Source of the DNA: Oscillospiraceae bacterium
GTDB lineage: Bacteria; Bacillota_A; Clostridia; Saccharofermentanales; Saccharofermentanaceae
DNA: 27,880 bases
Assembly (NCBI GenBank): GCA_902791885.1
Contig: CADAXO010000003.1
Coordinates: 1-27,880 of the forward strand
Direction: 5' to 3'
The notes under the pieces are model-generated. The model was not told the origin of the DNA. It saw nothing but the letters and a program-made list of their open reading frames with translations, and did no database searches. The position numbers were made by a program, and so were the translations under genes. Positions 1 through 7,739 of the stretch are shown here, in pieces; positions within the stretch are counted from its first letter, which is position 1, and every line of letters starts with the position of its first letter.

Positions 1-41
1 AAAAGAATTTAGGGATGCCTTATTTAATCCTTAAATCTTTC

Positions 42-1112
42 TTAAGAGAAGTAAGCGTCTATGCCGTCCGCTATAGCAGATGCCATCAAAGGCTGGTTAT
101 CGGGGTTCGTCATATACAGATCGTCCGACTGATTGGTCATGAATCCCATCTCAAGTAGGATGCAGGGGATCGTACTCCAGTTATTGCCGGTCATATTATC
201 CTGCTGGAAGACTCCGCGGTTACGGATACCTGTCGCATTGCAATACGAATTGATAACACAGGTCCCAAGTCTGTAGGAACCGGAATAAGTCTGCGGATTC
301 CAGGGATTTGAAGGAGTTATGACGATGGCATGAGCTCCGCTTGCGGATGAATTATCCAGTCCGTCAGCGTGAAGTCTTATCATGATATCCGCACCCTCAT
401 TGCCGATCTCGGCGCGGGTGACGCAGTCGACAGGAGTCGAATTATCATACCTTGTCATAATGACGTTATAACCTCTGTTGGTAAGTTCTGTCTGAAGAAG
501 CTGGGCGATCTGGAATGTAAGGATATATTCCGCCACTCCGCTGAATCTTCCTCTTGTTCCCGAAGTATCGGCAAGCTTTGACTCAGAAGATCCGGGGCCT
601 AACGGTACATAACCCGGAGCGACCACACTCGAATGGCCGGGGTCAATACATACGGTTATACCGTTGGAGGCAGAAGTCGATGAGTTGCTGTAGTGTCTGC
701 AAAGCTCCGCGAATTCGGCTGAATCGGCAAAGCCTGCGATTATTGAATCGCGGTCAACACTTCCGGAAGAAAGTCTCCCCGTCCAGTAAGACAGGCCGTC
801 GCCCTCGGGATCTCTGTCAAGGAATGTCCTGTAAAGAACGGAAACATAATCAGAATCACTCACATTACGTGAGATAAATTCAGGTGAGAACAGAAATCCT
901 CTCGCACACGCCTCGAAAGTGATCTGACGGGTCCTTAACCTGTTGCTCCAGTCGTTAAGACCTGAAGGGTCGGGATCTCTTTCCAAGACTACAGTATAAA
1001 GTCTCGTCGCAAACCCCGTGTATCCGTCATCTGCTGTATCCGCATTCACAGGTACGGCAAGAAGCACGGCCATAACGACCGCGAGCAGGAGCGACAGTAA
1101 TCTTTTACGCAT
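42..1112 (-). CDS. Secreted N-acetylmuramoyl-L-alanine amidase with DUF4214 repeats
   Basis: This exported zinc amidase should cut the bond between N-acetylmuramic acid and L-alanine in peptidoglycan. Residues 1-25 form a signal peptide (RKR, long Leu/Val/Ala core, then VNADT). Residues 28-143 hold two related DUF4214 units; each carries an L-x-R-D-P-(D/E)-x-x-G-L-x-x-W pattern (residues 42-55 and 98-110). The catalytic Amidase_3 domain spans about 151-356. Probable zinc and catalytic residues are H160 (DPGHS), E195, H248 (IRLHAD) and E321 (LLEMGF). The start lies 1 base beyond the pta stop, with AGGA inside the end of pta as ribosome site, so it is probably last in the pta operon. DUF4214 often occurs in exported or surface proteins, but its role here is inferred only. 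Family assignment is secure; the physiological role (cell separation, turnover or sporulation) is not visible. Confidence 0.93.
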   Translation of the reverse strand: MRKRLLSLLLAVVMAVLLAVPVNADTADDGYTGFATRLYTVVLERDPDPSGLNDWSNRLRTRQITFEACARGFLFSPEFISRNVSDSDYVSVLYRTFLDRDPEGDGLSYWTGRLSSGSVDRDSIIAGFADSAEFAELCRHYSNSSTSASNGITVCIDPGHSSVVAPGYVPLGPGSSESKLADTSGTRGRFSGVAEYILTFQIAQLLQTELTNRGYNVIMTRYDNSTPVDCVTRAEIGNEGADIMIRLHADGLDNSSASGAHAIVITPSNPWNPQTYSGSYRLGTCVINSYCNATGIRNRGVFQQDNMTGNNWSTIPCILLEMGFMTNQSDDLYMTNPDNQPLMASAIADGIDAYFS

Positions 1113-1113
1113 C

Positions 1114-2115
1114 TTAGGAATCCTGCGCCTGAACGGCAGTCATAGCGACGGTGTTAACGATATCCTCAACGGAACAACCGCGGGACAGATCGTTACACGG
1201 CTTCTGAAGTCCCTGAAGAACTGCGAAGCACTCTGCGCCTCCGATCCTCTGTGTGATCTTATAACCGATATTTCCTGCCTGAAGGTCAGGGAATACGAGA
1301 ATATTAGCTCTTCCTGCAACGGGGCTTCCGGGAGCCTTGCTCGCACCGATCTCGGGTACCAATGCGGCATCGAACTGCATCTCACCGTCAAGCATCAGAT
1401 CGGGAGCCAGCTCGTGAGCCTTAGCAACCGCTTCCTGAACCTTACTTACGAGCTCATGCTTGGCAGAGCCCTTTGTAGAGAATGAAAGCATGGCGACACG
1501 GGGCTCGGTAAAGCCGCACAGCCTGCGCGCCGTATCTGCAGTCGCAATAGCGATATATGCGAGCTCGTCAGCTGTAGGACAGGGCATAACAACGCAGTCT
1601 GAATATACGAGAAGTCCGTCTTCGCCGAGGTCGTGATTAGGGCAGTCCATGAGGAAGCTTGAAGATACGACTTTCATCTCGGGCTTTGTCTTAATGATCT
1701 GCAAAGCGGGACGGAGCATGTCGCCTGTTGTATGAACGGCGCCCGATACGAGACCGTCAGCCTCGCCGAGCTTTATCATCATGATTCCATAGTACATAGG
1801 ATCAGAAACGAGCTTTGCCGCATCCTCGGGAGTAACGCCCTTGGCCTTGCGAAGTTCATAGAGAGCCTCAGCATACTCTGAAGCCTTGGAACTTGTTGCA
1901 GGATCTATGATCTCGATGCCGCTGATATCAACTCCGAGCTCTGCAGCAACAGCATTTACGGAAGCAGGATCGCCGATGAGCACAGGCTCGGCAAGACCTT
2001 CCTTCTTAAGGATGGAAGCCGCCTCAACGGTACGCTTCTCGTCACCTTCCGGCAGTACGATCTTCTTTACGTCAGATGCTGCCTTAGCCTTGATCTTTTC
2101 GATGAGTCTGCTCAT
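1114..2115 (-). CDS. pta: Phosphate acetyltransferase (phosphotransacetylase)
   Basis: This cytoplasmic enzyme moves the acyl group between CoA and phosphate (acetyl-CoA + Pi = acetyl-phosphate + CoA). At 333 residues it has the length of the short single-domain Pta/EutD type, without the N-terminal extension of the E. coli enzyme. Family landmarks are KIVLPEGDEKRTVEAA (residues 18-33), the central LGEADGLVSGAVHTTGDMLRPAL block and KAPGSPVAGRANILVFPDLQAGNIGYK near the C-terminus. The start is supported by AAGGAGGG about 9 bases upstream. It follows the butyrate kinase gene after 18 bases and is followed 1 base later by the amidase gene. A kinase partner is expected, but the neighbour is a butyrate kinase rather than AckA, so activity on butyryl-CoA is possible. 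Sequence landmarks favour Pta over Ptb. Confidence 0.94.
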   Translation of the reverse strand: MSRLIEKIKAKAASDVKKIVLPEGDEKRTVEAASILKKEGLAEPVLIGDPASVNAVAAELGVDISGIEIIDPATSSKASEYAEALYELRKAKGVTPEDAAKLVSDPMYYGIMMIKLGEADGLVSGAVHTTGDMLRPALQIIKTKPEMKVVSSSFLMDCPNHDLGEDGLLVYSDCVVMPCPTADELAYIAIATADTARRLCGFTEPRVAMLSFSTKGSAKHELVSKVQEAVAKAHELAPDLMLDGEMQFDAALVPEIGASKAPGSPVAGRANILVFPDLQAGNIGYKITQRIGGAECFAVLQGLQKPCNDLSRGCSVEDIVNTVAMTAVQAQDS

Positions 2116-2133
2116 GTAATAGCCCTCCTTAGA

Positions 2134-3237
2134 TTAAAGGTCGATTCCTTCGAATCCCTGCCAAACGTCCCTGCCCTGATAAGTCAGAGGCTCCTTCTCT
2201 CCGCGGAGAACCTCAAGGGCGGGGAGCGCCAAAGCCTCCTGCTCCATCTCTCCGGGATATACGCTTATGGGTGCGATAAAACCGCATCTTTTCTCAACAG
2301 TCGCGCGGACATCGTCGAATCTTAAAAGTCCGCCTGTAAGAAGTATGCCGTCTACCTTGCCGCACAGAACAGCACTCATCTCACCGATCATCTTGCAGAC
2401 CTGGTAGAGCATTGTGTTCCATACGAGTGTCGCCTTGTAGTCATCCTCCTCAACAAGCTCGTGGATCGTGTCGGAATTCGCAGTACCGAACAGATCAACG
2501 AATCCGCCTGCACGTGAGCAGCGAAGTCTTACGGCATCCGTTCCGTGCTCGTCGATATAATCGAGGAGAGCAAGAACAGGAACTGATCCGATCCTTGTGG
2601 GAGTGAAGGCACCCTCTCCGTCGGCGCCCATATTACCGTCTATCATCCTGCCCTTCTCGTGAGCAGCCACTGTGATGCCGCCGTCGATATGAGCTACGAT
2701 GAGGTTCATGTCCTCATACTTCTTTCCGAGTTTCTTCGCATGGAACTCTGCTACCGCTTTCTGGTTAAGCACATGTGAATGTGAGACTCTGTACACGCCC
2801 TTGATACCCGTAAGTCTTGCGTAGTCGCAGAACTCGTCAACATTAGTTGGGTTCAGTGTGAATGCAGGCTTGTTATACTCCCTGGCGAACTTCCACGCGA
2901 GCATAACACCGAGCTTAGCCGGGTGCTCCGAGCCTCCGACTGCCGCCACGGTATCGTCGTACATCCTCTCATCGATCTTTGTGATACCGCCGGGCTGCGT
3001 GTGTGCGCTTCCGCCCCTTCCGACAAAAGCATCGATGGACGCGGGGTCAACGCTCTCCTCATTAAGCATGTTGAGGATTACGTTGTATCGAAAGTCCATC
3101 TGAAGGTTTACGTGAGGGAACTTCAAAAGCTCGTCAGCATCATGGAAAAGGCTCTTCTCGAAAAGCACTTTCTCGTCCTCGAAAAGACTAACCTTGGTCG
3201 AAGTTGAACCGGGGTTAATGATCAAAAGTCTAAACAT
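2134..3237 (-). CDS. buk: Butyrate kinase (ASKHA acyl-phosphate kinase)
   Basis: It should make ATP from butyryl-phosphate (or a related acyl-phosphate) and ADP, the last step of acid formation. It has the ASKHA fold. The phosphate-1 loop INPGSTSTK is at 7-15, followed by FVGRGG at 71-76, the LNQKAVAEFHAKK helix near 157-169, ADGEGAFTP near 205-213 and LLTGG late in the chain. The 367 residues are close to the usual 355 or so. One oddity is the phosphate-2 loop HIDGG at 183-187, where butyrate kinases usually have H-hydrophobic-GGG; here Asp takes a glycine position. The start is supported by AAGGCGGA upstream, at the end of the hemolysin III-like gene 15 bases away. With pta downstream the pair forms an acyl-CoA to ATP route. 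Other branched or short acids could be the true substrate. Confidence 0.92.
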   Translation of the reverse strand: MFRLLIINPGSTSTKVSLFEDEKVLFEKSLFHDADELLKFPHVNLQMDFRYNVILNMLNEESVDPASIDAFVGRGGSAHTQPGGITKIDERMYDDTVAAVGGSEHPAKLGVMLAWKFAREYNKPAFTLNPTNVDEFCDYARLTGIKGVYRVSHSHVLNQKAVAEFHAKKLGKKYEDMNLIVAHIDGGITVAAHEKGRMIDGNMGADGEGAFTPTRIGSVPVLALLDYIDEHGTDAVRLRCSRAGGFVDLFGTANSDTIHELVEEDDYKATLVWNTMLYQVCKMIGEMSAVLCGKVDGILLTGGLLRFDDVRATVEKRCGFIAPISVYPGEMEQEALALPALEVLRGEKEPLTYQGRDVWQGFEGIDL

Positions 3238-3252
3238 ATTACGGATTCCGCC

Positions 3253-4056
3253 TTATCTGAAAAAATAAACAAGCGCCAGCACATGGCATACGCAGGCAAC
3301 CAATACCAAGAGGTGCCATACCATGTGGGAGAACTTGAATTTCTTACCTGAATAGAAGAACAGGCCGACAATATATACGAGAGTACCGGCGATGATAAGC
3401 CAGAAGCATGCTGTTGTAGCCGCATCATGCAGAGGCTTCAGGATGAGAATTCCCAGGAGCACCATAACTCCGTAGATACTTACGGCGAATGTTTTACCGA
3501 TCTTATTATCGGGATACATGAAGATCATGAGGAATGTTCCGAGAAGCGCCAACGCTGTCTCGGCAATAAGGATACCGAGTCCCCATCCGCCTCCTACAAG
3601 AGAAAGACACAAGGGGAAAAATACGCCTAAGATCGCATAGTAGACCATGATGTGGTCGAGCTTCGCGAATACTCTCTTATGGAGTGAGCCCGGCTTTTGA
3701 AAGTGATAGATAGTAGTAAAAAGAGAAGCCAGGAATCCGAAGATCATGAAAGCAGAAGTACCGATACTGTCGGCAAGAGCAAAGCCTGCAGGAGCCTTTA
3801 CATAAGCATGTACTGCAGCAAACGGGATCATGAACAGGAAATATATGGCAAGAACACCCGAAGTGATGGAATTTCCGACTTCCTCACCGAATGTCTCACG
3901 TGTCTTCTCAATAGTATGCTTAACTTTACGGGTCTGTCTTTGGAACCAACTCATATCGGAAAGACCGACCTCGAGAGGGTCCTGTCCGGCCTTGGCAACC
4001 TTGCGGTCGCTGTCGCTCGACATCATCTTTACCCAATGTTTGTTGTTCTTAGCCAT
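3253..4056 (-). CDS. Hemolysin III / PAQR-family integral membrane protein
   Basis: This is a seven-helix membrane protein of the HlyIII/YqfA (PAQR-like) family. The first 60 residues are polar and probably cytoplasmic. Then comes the family entry motif EEVGNSITSGV, followed by seven hydrophobic segments. Conserved polar residues that may bind a metal are visible: YHF in the third segment region, KLDHI, and HMVWH with a further His (CVCHVLA) in the last helix. Family members are named after a cytolytic activity reported for a Bacillus cereus protein; the normal bacterial role is unsettled, and sequence alone does not predict haemolysis. The ribosome site is GGAG 10 bases before the ATG. It lies 42 bases after the membrane gene at 4099-4779 and 15 bases before buk, so co-transcription is likely. 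A TATAAT (minus strand, 4085-4090) just upstream could be an internal -10, but no good -35 is visible. Confidence 0.88.
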   Translation of the reverse strand: MAKNNKHWVKMMSSDSDRKVAKAGQDPLEVGLSDMSWFQRQTRKVKHTIEKTRETFGEEVGNSITSGVLAIYFLFMIPFAAVHAYVKAPAGFALADSIGTSAFMIFGFLASLFTTIYHFQKPGSLHKRVFAKLDHIMVYYAILGVFFPLCLSLVGGGWGLGILIAETALALLGTFLMIFMYPDNKIGKTFAVSIYGVMVLLGILILKPLHDAATTACFWLIIAGTLVYIVGLFFYSGKKFKFSHMVWHLLVLVACVCHVLALVYFFR

Positions 4057-4098
4057 TCTCTAAACTCCAAATTTAATCCGTAAGATTATATAACAGTT

Positions 4099-4779
4099 CT
4101 ATCCTTCCGGTCTATCAGAGTTAGTGTGAGAAACTGTAGGTTTTTTGACTTCTTCGGATTTGACCATAGCGGAAGTATCCGGCGCGGAAATAACGGTTCC
4201 CAAAACCTCGGGCATGGTAGCCGCCCTGACATTTCTGGGACCGTTCTCGATGGAAGTCTTATCGATAGCCTTCATAGGGTCTAACTGCTCTGCCTTGTAA
4301 GCATTTCTGTAGAAGCGGAAAAGCTGGCATCCGGCATAGAGTATCAACGCGACAGGCATTATCCTTCTCGGAAGAACCTCTGTAAAAGTATCGCCGAAAG
4401 CTCTCGTGACCGGTGCGAACGGCGCCTCTGCCATACCGTAGATCGACTTAAGAAGAAACGCCCAGATAACGGATACGATACTGGCATCGTCACCTGCAAG
4501 CTTATCTGCCATGCCGGGAAGCACCCATACCGGGAATGCTGCAAGGATTCCGTAAGCTGCAAGTCCCGCGCTCATCCAGAACTTCTTCTTTACCGCCGCA
4601 TAAACGGGAAGCACTGCGAAAACAAGAATAAGGAATATCCAGCTGAATGCTGTCTCCATGGGACCGAATTCCCTGGGGACGATCTCACCGTAGACAAAAT
4701 ACAGCGGAAGGAAGCATACATAAAAGAGCGATACACATATGCAAAGAAGAAAGACGCATATGAAATAATCTCTTCTCAT
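4099..4779 (-). CDS. Membrane protein of unknown function
   Basis: I do not recognise a family. The 226-residue product begins with a hydrophobic segment (about 6-30). Further likely membrane segments lie near 45-63, 68-88, 100-115 and 138-153. A hydrophilic tail of about 70 residues follows and is probably cytoplasmic; it ends rich in Ser, Thr and charged residues. AGGAGGC lies 7 bases before the ATG, so translation from this start is well supported. The gene comes directly after the terminator-like hairpin of the GH3 gene (4795-4824) and before the hemolysin III-like gene. It is therefore either read through from GH3 or transcribed from a promoter inside the end of GH3. Codon use looks like that of its neighbours. 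No enzyme motif is visible. Confidence 0.75.
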   Translation of the reverse strand: MRRDYFICVFLLCICVSLFYVCFLPLYFVYGEIVPREFGPMETAFSWIFLILVFAVLPVYAAVKKKFWMSAGLAAYGILAAFPVWVLPGMADKLAGDDASIVSVIWAFLLKSIYGMAEAPFAPVTRAFGDTFTEVLPRRIMPVALILYAGCQLFRFYRNAYKAEQLDPMKAIDKTSIENGPRNVRAATMPEVLGTVISAPDTSAMVKSEEVKKPTVSHTNSDRPEG

Positions 4780-4794
4780 CCGTAAGCCTCCTGT

Positions 4795-4824
4795 AAATAA
4801 AAGTCAGCCGGTAAATCGGCTGAC
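4795..4824 (-). terminator. Rho-independent terminator of the GH3 gene
   Basis: On the minus strand an 8-bp perfect stem, GTCAGCCG/CGGCTGAC with loop ATTTAC, is followed by TTTTATTT. It lies 43 bases past the GH3 stop. The ribosome site and ATG of the next gene start only a few bases after the U-tract, so the hairpin may act as a partial terminator inside a longer transcript. Confidence 0.78.
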
Positions 4825-4867
4825 TCATATTGTAGCATTATTTATTATTATTATCATCCGAAGCGGC

Positions 4868-7660
4868 TCAGAACATCGCGAAGTTCGGATCATCCTCCGC
4901 CCTTATGATGAGCTTGAGCTTTATGGAAAGAAGCTTCATTCCGGCGCCTCCGAAGTGGATCCTGAATACGTTATATCTGGACAGCATCCTGAACTCCGAT
5001 TCCTTGATTCCGACCTGACCCTCAAGACCGTTCCACGTAATGACGTTAAACGGGATACTCGAGCAGTAGATCGTCATAGGTATCTGAGCCAGTGAATTAA
5101 GATCCGATTGTGCAGTAAAGATGACCGCATATCTTCCGGGATCATCAGAATCGATACCGAAGGTGAAGTCCGCTCCCGTCGATGTATCAACATCAACATC
5201 TACGACCGTCTCCTCATCGGCACAGAGCTTGAAGTACTTATCGACCTTGGTTACGACCACGTCATCAGCGAACGGGCAGTCGATGTGCTCGACCTTAACG
5301 GGATTGCCTTCGAGTCTGTCCATAGCGGGAGTCTGCATCGCATATCTTATGATATTCTTGGCATTTCTCTGAAGCTCTGCACGTACCAGACGGTCCTTAT
5401 CGCCCTTGTTAAGATATTCGATAACATCGCTCTCGTCGATATTATCAGCCTCTACCTGTGAGCAGACCATGAAGATGTCGCACTGTGCGCGCGCCATCAG
5501 CGAATGCTCTGTAATGGCATGTGACATATGCATCAGCTCAGGAACCTTCTCGATGAATGCCCACCAGTCTGTCATTACGATGCCCGTATAACCCCACTGG
5601 TTCCTTAAGATCTCGGTATTGACCTCGTAGTTAGCCGTTCCGTATACTCCGTTGATCTTGTTATAGACGGACATTATGCTTCTGGCCTGTCCTTCCTTAA
5701 CCGCGATCTCGAAGCCCTTAAGATAGATCTCTCTTAAAGCCTTCTCCGATACTACGGAATCCATGAATCTTCTGTGAGTCTCTCTGTTATTGCAGCAGAA
5801 GTGCTTGATAACGGCAGTAACGCCTGTCTTATGAAGGCCCTTGAGCTGTGCTGCCGCGATAAGTCCCGTAACGAGCGGATCTTCGGAGAAATACTCGAAG
5901 TTTCTGCCGTTAAGAGGGAATCTGTGGATATTCATTCCGGGGCCTAAGATCGCATCGATCTCATTGCTTATCATCTCGATTCCGAAGCACTCGAAAAGCT
6001 CTTCGATAAGTTCGGAATTAAACGAGGAAGCGATACATGCTCCGCTAGGCAAAGAGAAACACTTCTTGCCGCTGTCGATCCTCATGCCCGAAGGGCCGTC
6101 AGAACAGCAGACAGTGGGGATTCCGAGCTCCATAAGATGCTTCGATATACCTGCGAAAGCAGCGGCTGTACCGGTCGTAACCTTAGGGCTGCTCATGCCT
6201 TCGCCTCTTATGATAAGTGACAGATCCTCATCCGTAAGCTGCGCCGTGAATTCGTCGAGTGTATTCTTTCCTGCCTTAACATCGGAAAGCTTAATACCCT
6301 TGTCGCCCGTCTGAGGAATCTCGGGTTCCAAACCCTCGAGTCTGTCGGCAATATTCTCATGAGTTCTTACGGGAACGTCTTCCGTTCCGTTATTCGTCAT
6401 TCTCTTAAACGGCTCAACAGGCATCAGTGCAGGCTTAAGATTCTCCAGAACCTTGTTATCCGGAACATCGATCTTCCCCGCCTCAACAACATCCGCAACG
6501 TTGTTGCCGAGCATGAAACTGTAGACACCCTTTTCGAGCATCCAGCCCGTGCCGAGCCCTAATCTGCCGTCGTCATCGTAGGAAGCGTATCTGTCGGGAG
6601 ATGCCGTGACCGTTACCGTCTCACTTGCACCGGGAGCAAGCTTTCCTGTCTTGGCAAAGCCCACGAGCACCCTTGCGGACTTGGTAAGCACACCCATAGG
6701 AGCATCAGCGAAAAGCATAACCGTCTTGGATCCTTCGCGTGAACCCGTGTTGGTGACTTTCGCCGTAACCTTTACGGTGCCGTCATTATTCTCAAAGCTT
6801 TCCGGAGCCACATCGAAGGTCGTATACGAAAGACCGAATCCGAAAGGATACTGAACCTTCTCAGGAGCGAATGTAGAGAAATACCTGTAGCCTACGAAGA
6901 TATCCTCTTCATAAAGATCCTTCATGCCGTCACCCGCACCGAAGTTCTTACCTGCAGGATAGTCTTCAAGGTTATAAGCGATGGTATCCGTAAGGCATCC
7001 GGAAGGAACTGCATTGCCCGTGATAAGCTCACCCACGGCAAGGCCGCCGTACATACCTGCCTGCCATACATACATGACGGAAGCGGGATCGTACTTGGAT
7101 ACCCATGACATATCGATGGTATTGCCGACATTAAGAAGAACTATCGTCTTTGTGAAAGCCTTGCAGACCGCCTCAAGCAGCTGCTCCTCACCGTCTGACA
7201 GGTAGTAAGCGCCCTTCTGTGCAGTGTTGTCTCTGTCTTCGCCCGCGGTTCTTGCGATAACAATGATTGCCGTATCATTTCTTGAAGCAAACTTGGATAC
7301 GAACTCATCCGTAACGGGCATCTCGTCCTGGGACCATCTTTCCTGTCCCCAGCCTACACCCGGGTCAACGGGATTCTCTTTCTCCCACTCGTTATAGATC
7401 TCAATGAGCTCAGGATCGAGCTTGACGCCCGCTTCCTTCAAGCCTTCTCTGATGTCGTAAACGTGATTTACATTAACCATTCCGCCGGAGCCGGTACCGC
7501 TCTTATAGTAGTTACCCTGCATCCTTCCGAATAAAGCTATATTGGAATCTTTACTGACGGGAAGTGCTTCCCTGTCGTTCTTAAGGAGCACCGCTCCCTC
7601 ACATGCTATATCTATCGCTGCCTGCTTATACTTGTTCCAGTCGAGCGTCATAACGGACAT
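4868..7660 (-). CDS. GH3 beta-glucosidase-type glycosidase with swapped domain order
   Basis: This 930-residue glycoside hydrolase family 3 enzyme probably removes terminal beta-linked sugars from oligosaccharides. There is no signal peptide, so it should act in the cytoplasm on imported sugars. Its domain order is reversed. The (alpha/beta)6 domain comes first (about 10-280), with a KSGTGSGG loop at 53-60 and GEDRDNTAQKGAYYLSD at 140-156; E141 is the likely acid/base by comparison with the SGEG(x)DR motif of GH3. A fibronectin-III-like domain follows (about 290-400). The TIM-barrel domain (about 470-800) carries KHF at 619-621 and the nucleophile D698 in VMTDWW. A beta-rich tail of about 115 residues ends the protein. 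This order is known from Ruminococcus albus and Butyrivibrio enzymes. GGAGGT lies before the ATG. The exact substrate cannot be read from the sequence. Confidence 0.93.
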   Translation of the reverse strand: MSVMTLDWNKYKQAAIDIACEGAVLLKNDREALPVSKDSNIALFGRMQGNYYKSGTGSGGMVNVNHVYDIREGLKEAGVKLDPELIEIYNEWEKENPVDPGVGWGQERWSQDEMPVTDEFVSKFASRNDTAIIVIARTAGEDRDNTAQKGAYYLSDGEEQLLEAVCKAFTKTIVLLNVGNTIDMSWVSKYDPASVMYVWQAGMYGGLAVGELITGNAVPSGCLTDTIAYNLEDYPAGKNFGAGDGMKDLYEEDIFVGYRYFSTFAPEKVQYPFGFGLSYTTFDVAPESFENNDGTVKVTAKVTNTGSREGSKTVMLFADAPMGVLTKSARVLVGFAKTGKLAPGASETVTVTASPDRYASYDDDGRLGLGTGWMLEKGVYSFMLGNNVADVVEAGKIDVPDNKVLENLKPALMPVEPFKRMTNNGTEDVPVRTHENIADRLEGLEPEIPQTGDKGIKLSDVKAGKNTLDEFTAQLTDEDLSLIIRGEGMSSPKVTTGTAAAFAGISKHLMELGIPTVCCSDGPSGMRIDSGKKCFSLPSGACIASSFNSELIEELFECFGIEMISNEIDAILGPGMNIHRFPLNGRNFEYFSEDPLVTGLIAAAQLKGLHKTGVTAVIKHFCCNNRETHRRFMDSVVSEKALREIYLKGFEIAVKEGQARSIMSVYNKINGVYGTANYEVNTEILRNQWGYTGIVMTDWWAFIEKVPELMHMSHAITEHSLMARAQCDIFMVCSQVEADNIDESDVIEYLNKGDKDRLVRAELQRNAKNIIRYAMQTPAMDRLEGNPVKVEHIDCPFADDVVVTKVDKYFKLCADEETVVDVDVDTSTGADFTFGIDSDDPGRYAVIFTAQSDLNSLAQIPMTIYCSSIPFNVITWNGLEGQVGIKESEFRMLSRYNVFRIHFGGAGMKLLSIKLKLIIRAEDDPNFAMF

Positions 7661-7681
7661 AAAAAGACCTCCGTGACAATA

Positions 7682-7710
7682 AATCTATGTAAATTGTAAA
7701 CTATGAACAA
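7682..7710 (-). promoter_or_regulatory. Candidate sigma-A promoter for the GH3 gene
   Basis: On the minus strand TTGTTC (7705-7710) and TAGATT (7682-7687) are separated by exactly 17 bases, about 20 bases before the GH3 start. Each element matches consensus only partly (3/6 and 4/6). It lies just after the helicase terminator, where a promoter is expected. Confidence 0.4.
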
Positions 7711-7713
7711 GTA

Positions 7714-7736
7714 CTAAAAATAGCAAATTCGTTGCT
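7714..7736 (-). terminator. Weak intrinsic terminator after the DEAD-box helicase
   Basis: A few bases past the helicase stop the minus strand reads AGCAA-CGAAT-TTGCT followed by ATTTTTA. The G/C content of the stem is low, but flanking A and T runs can extend it, and the position between two co-directional genes fits a terminator. Confidence 0.5.
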
Positions 7737-7739
7737 TTT

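Noticed and set aside
1..41. Possible terminator after the amidase gene
   Set aside because: The minus strand shows an imperfect AT-rich pairing (ATTTAAGG with CCTAAAT, one bulge) before TTCTTTT, but the region is cut by the window edge and the stem is too weak to call.
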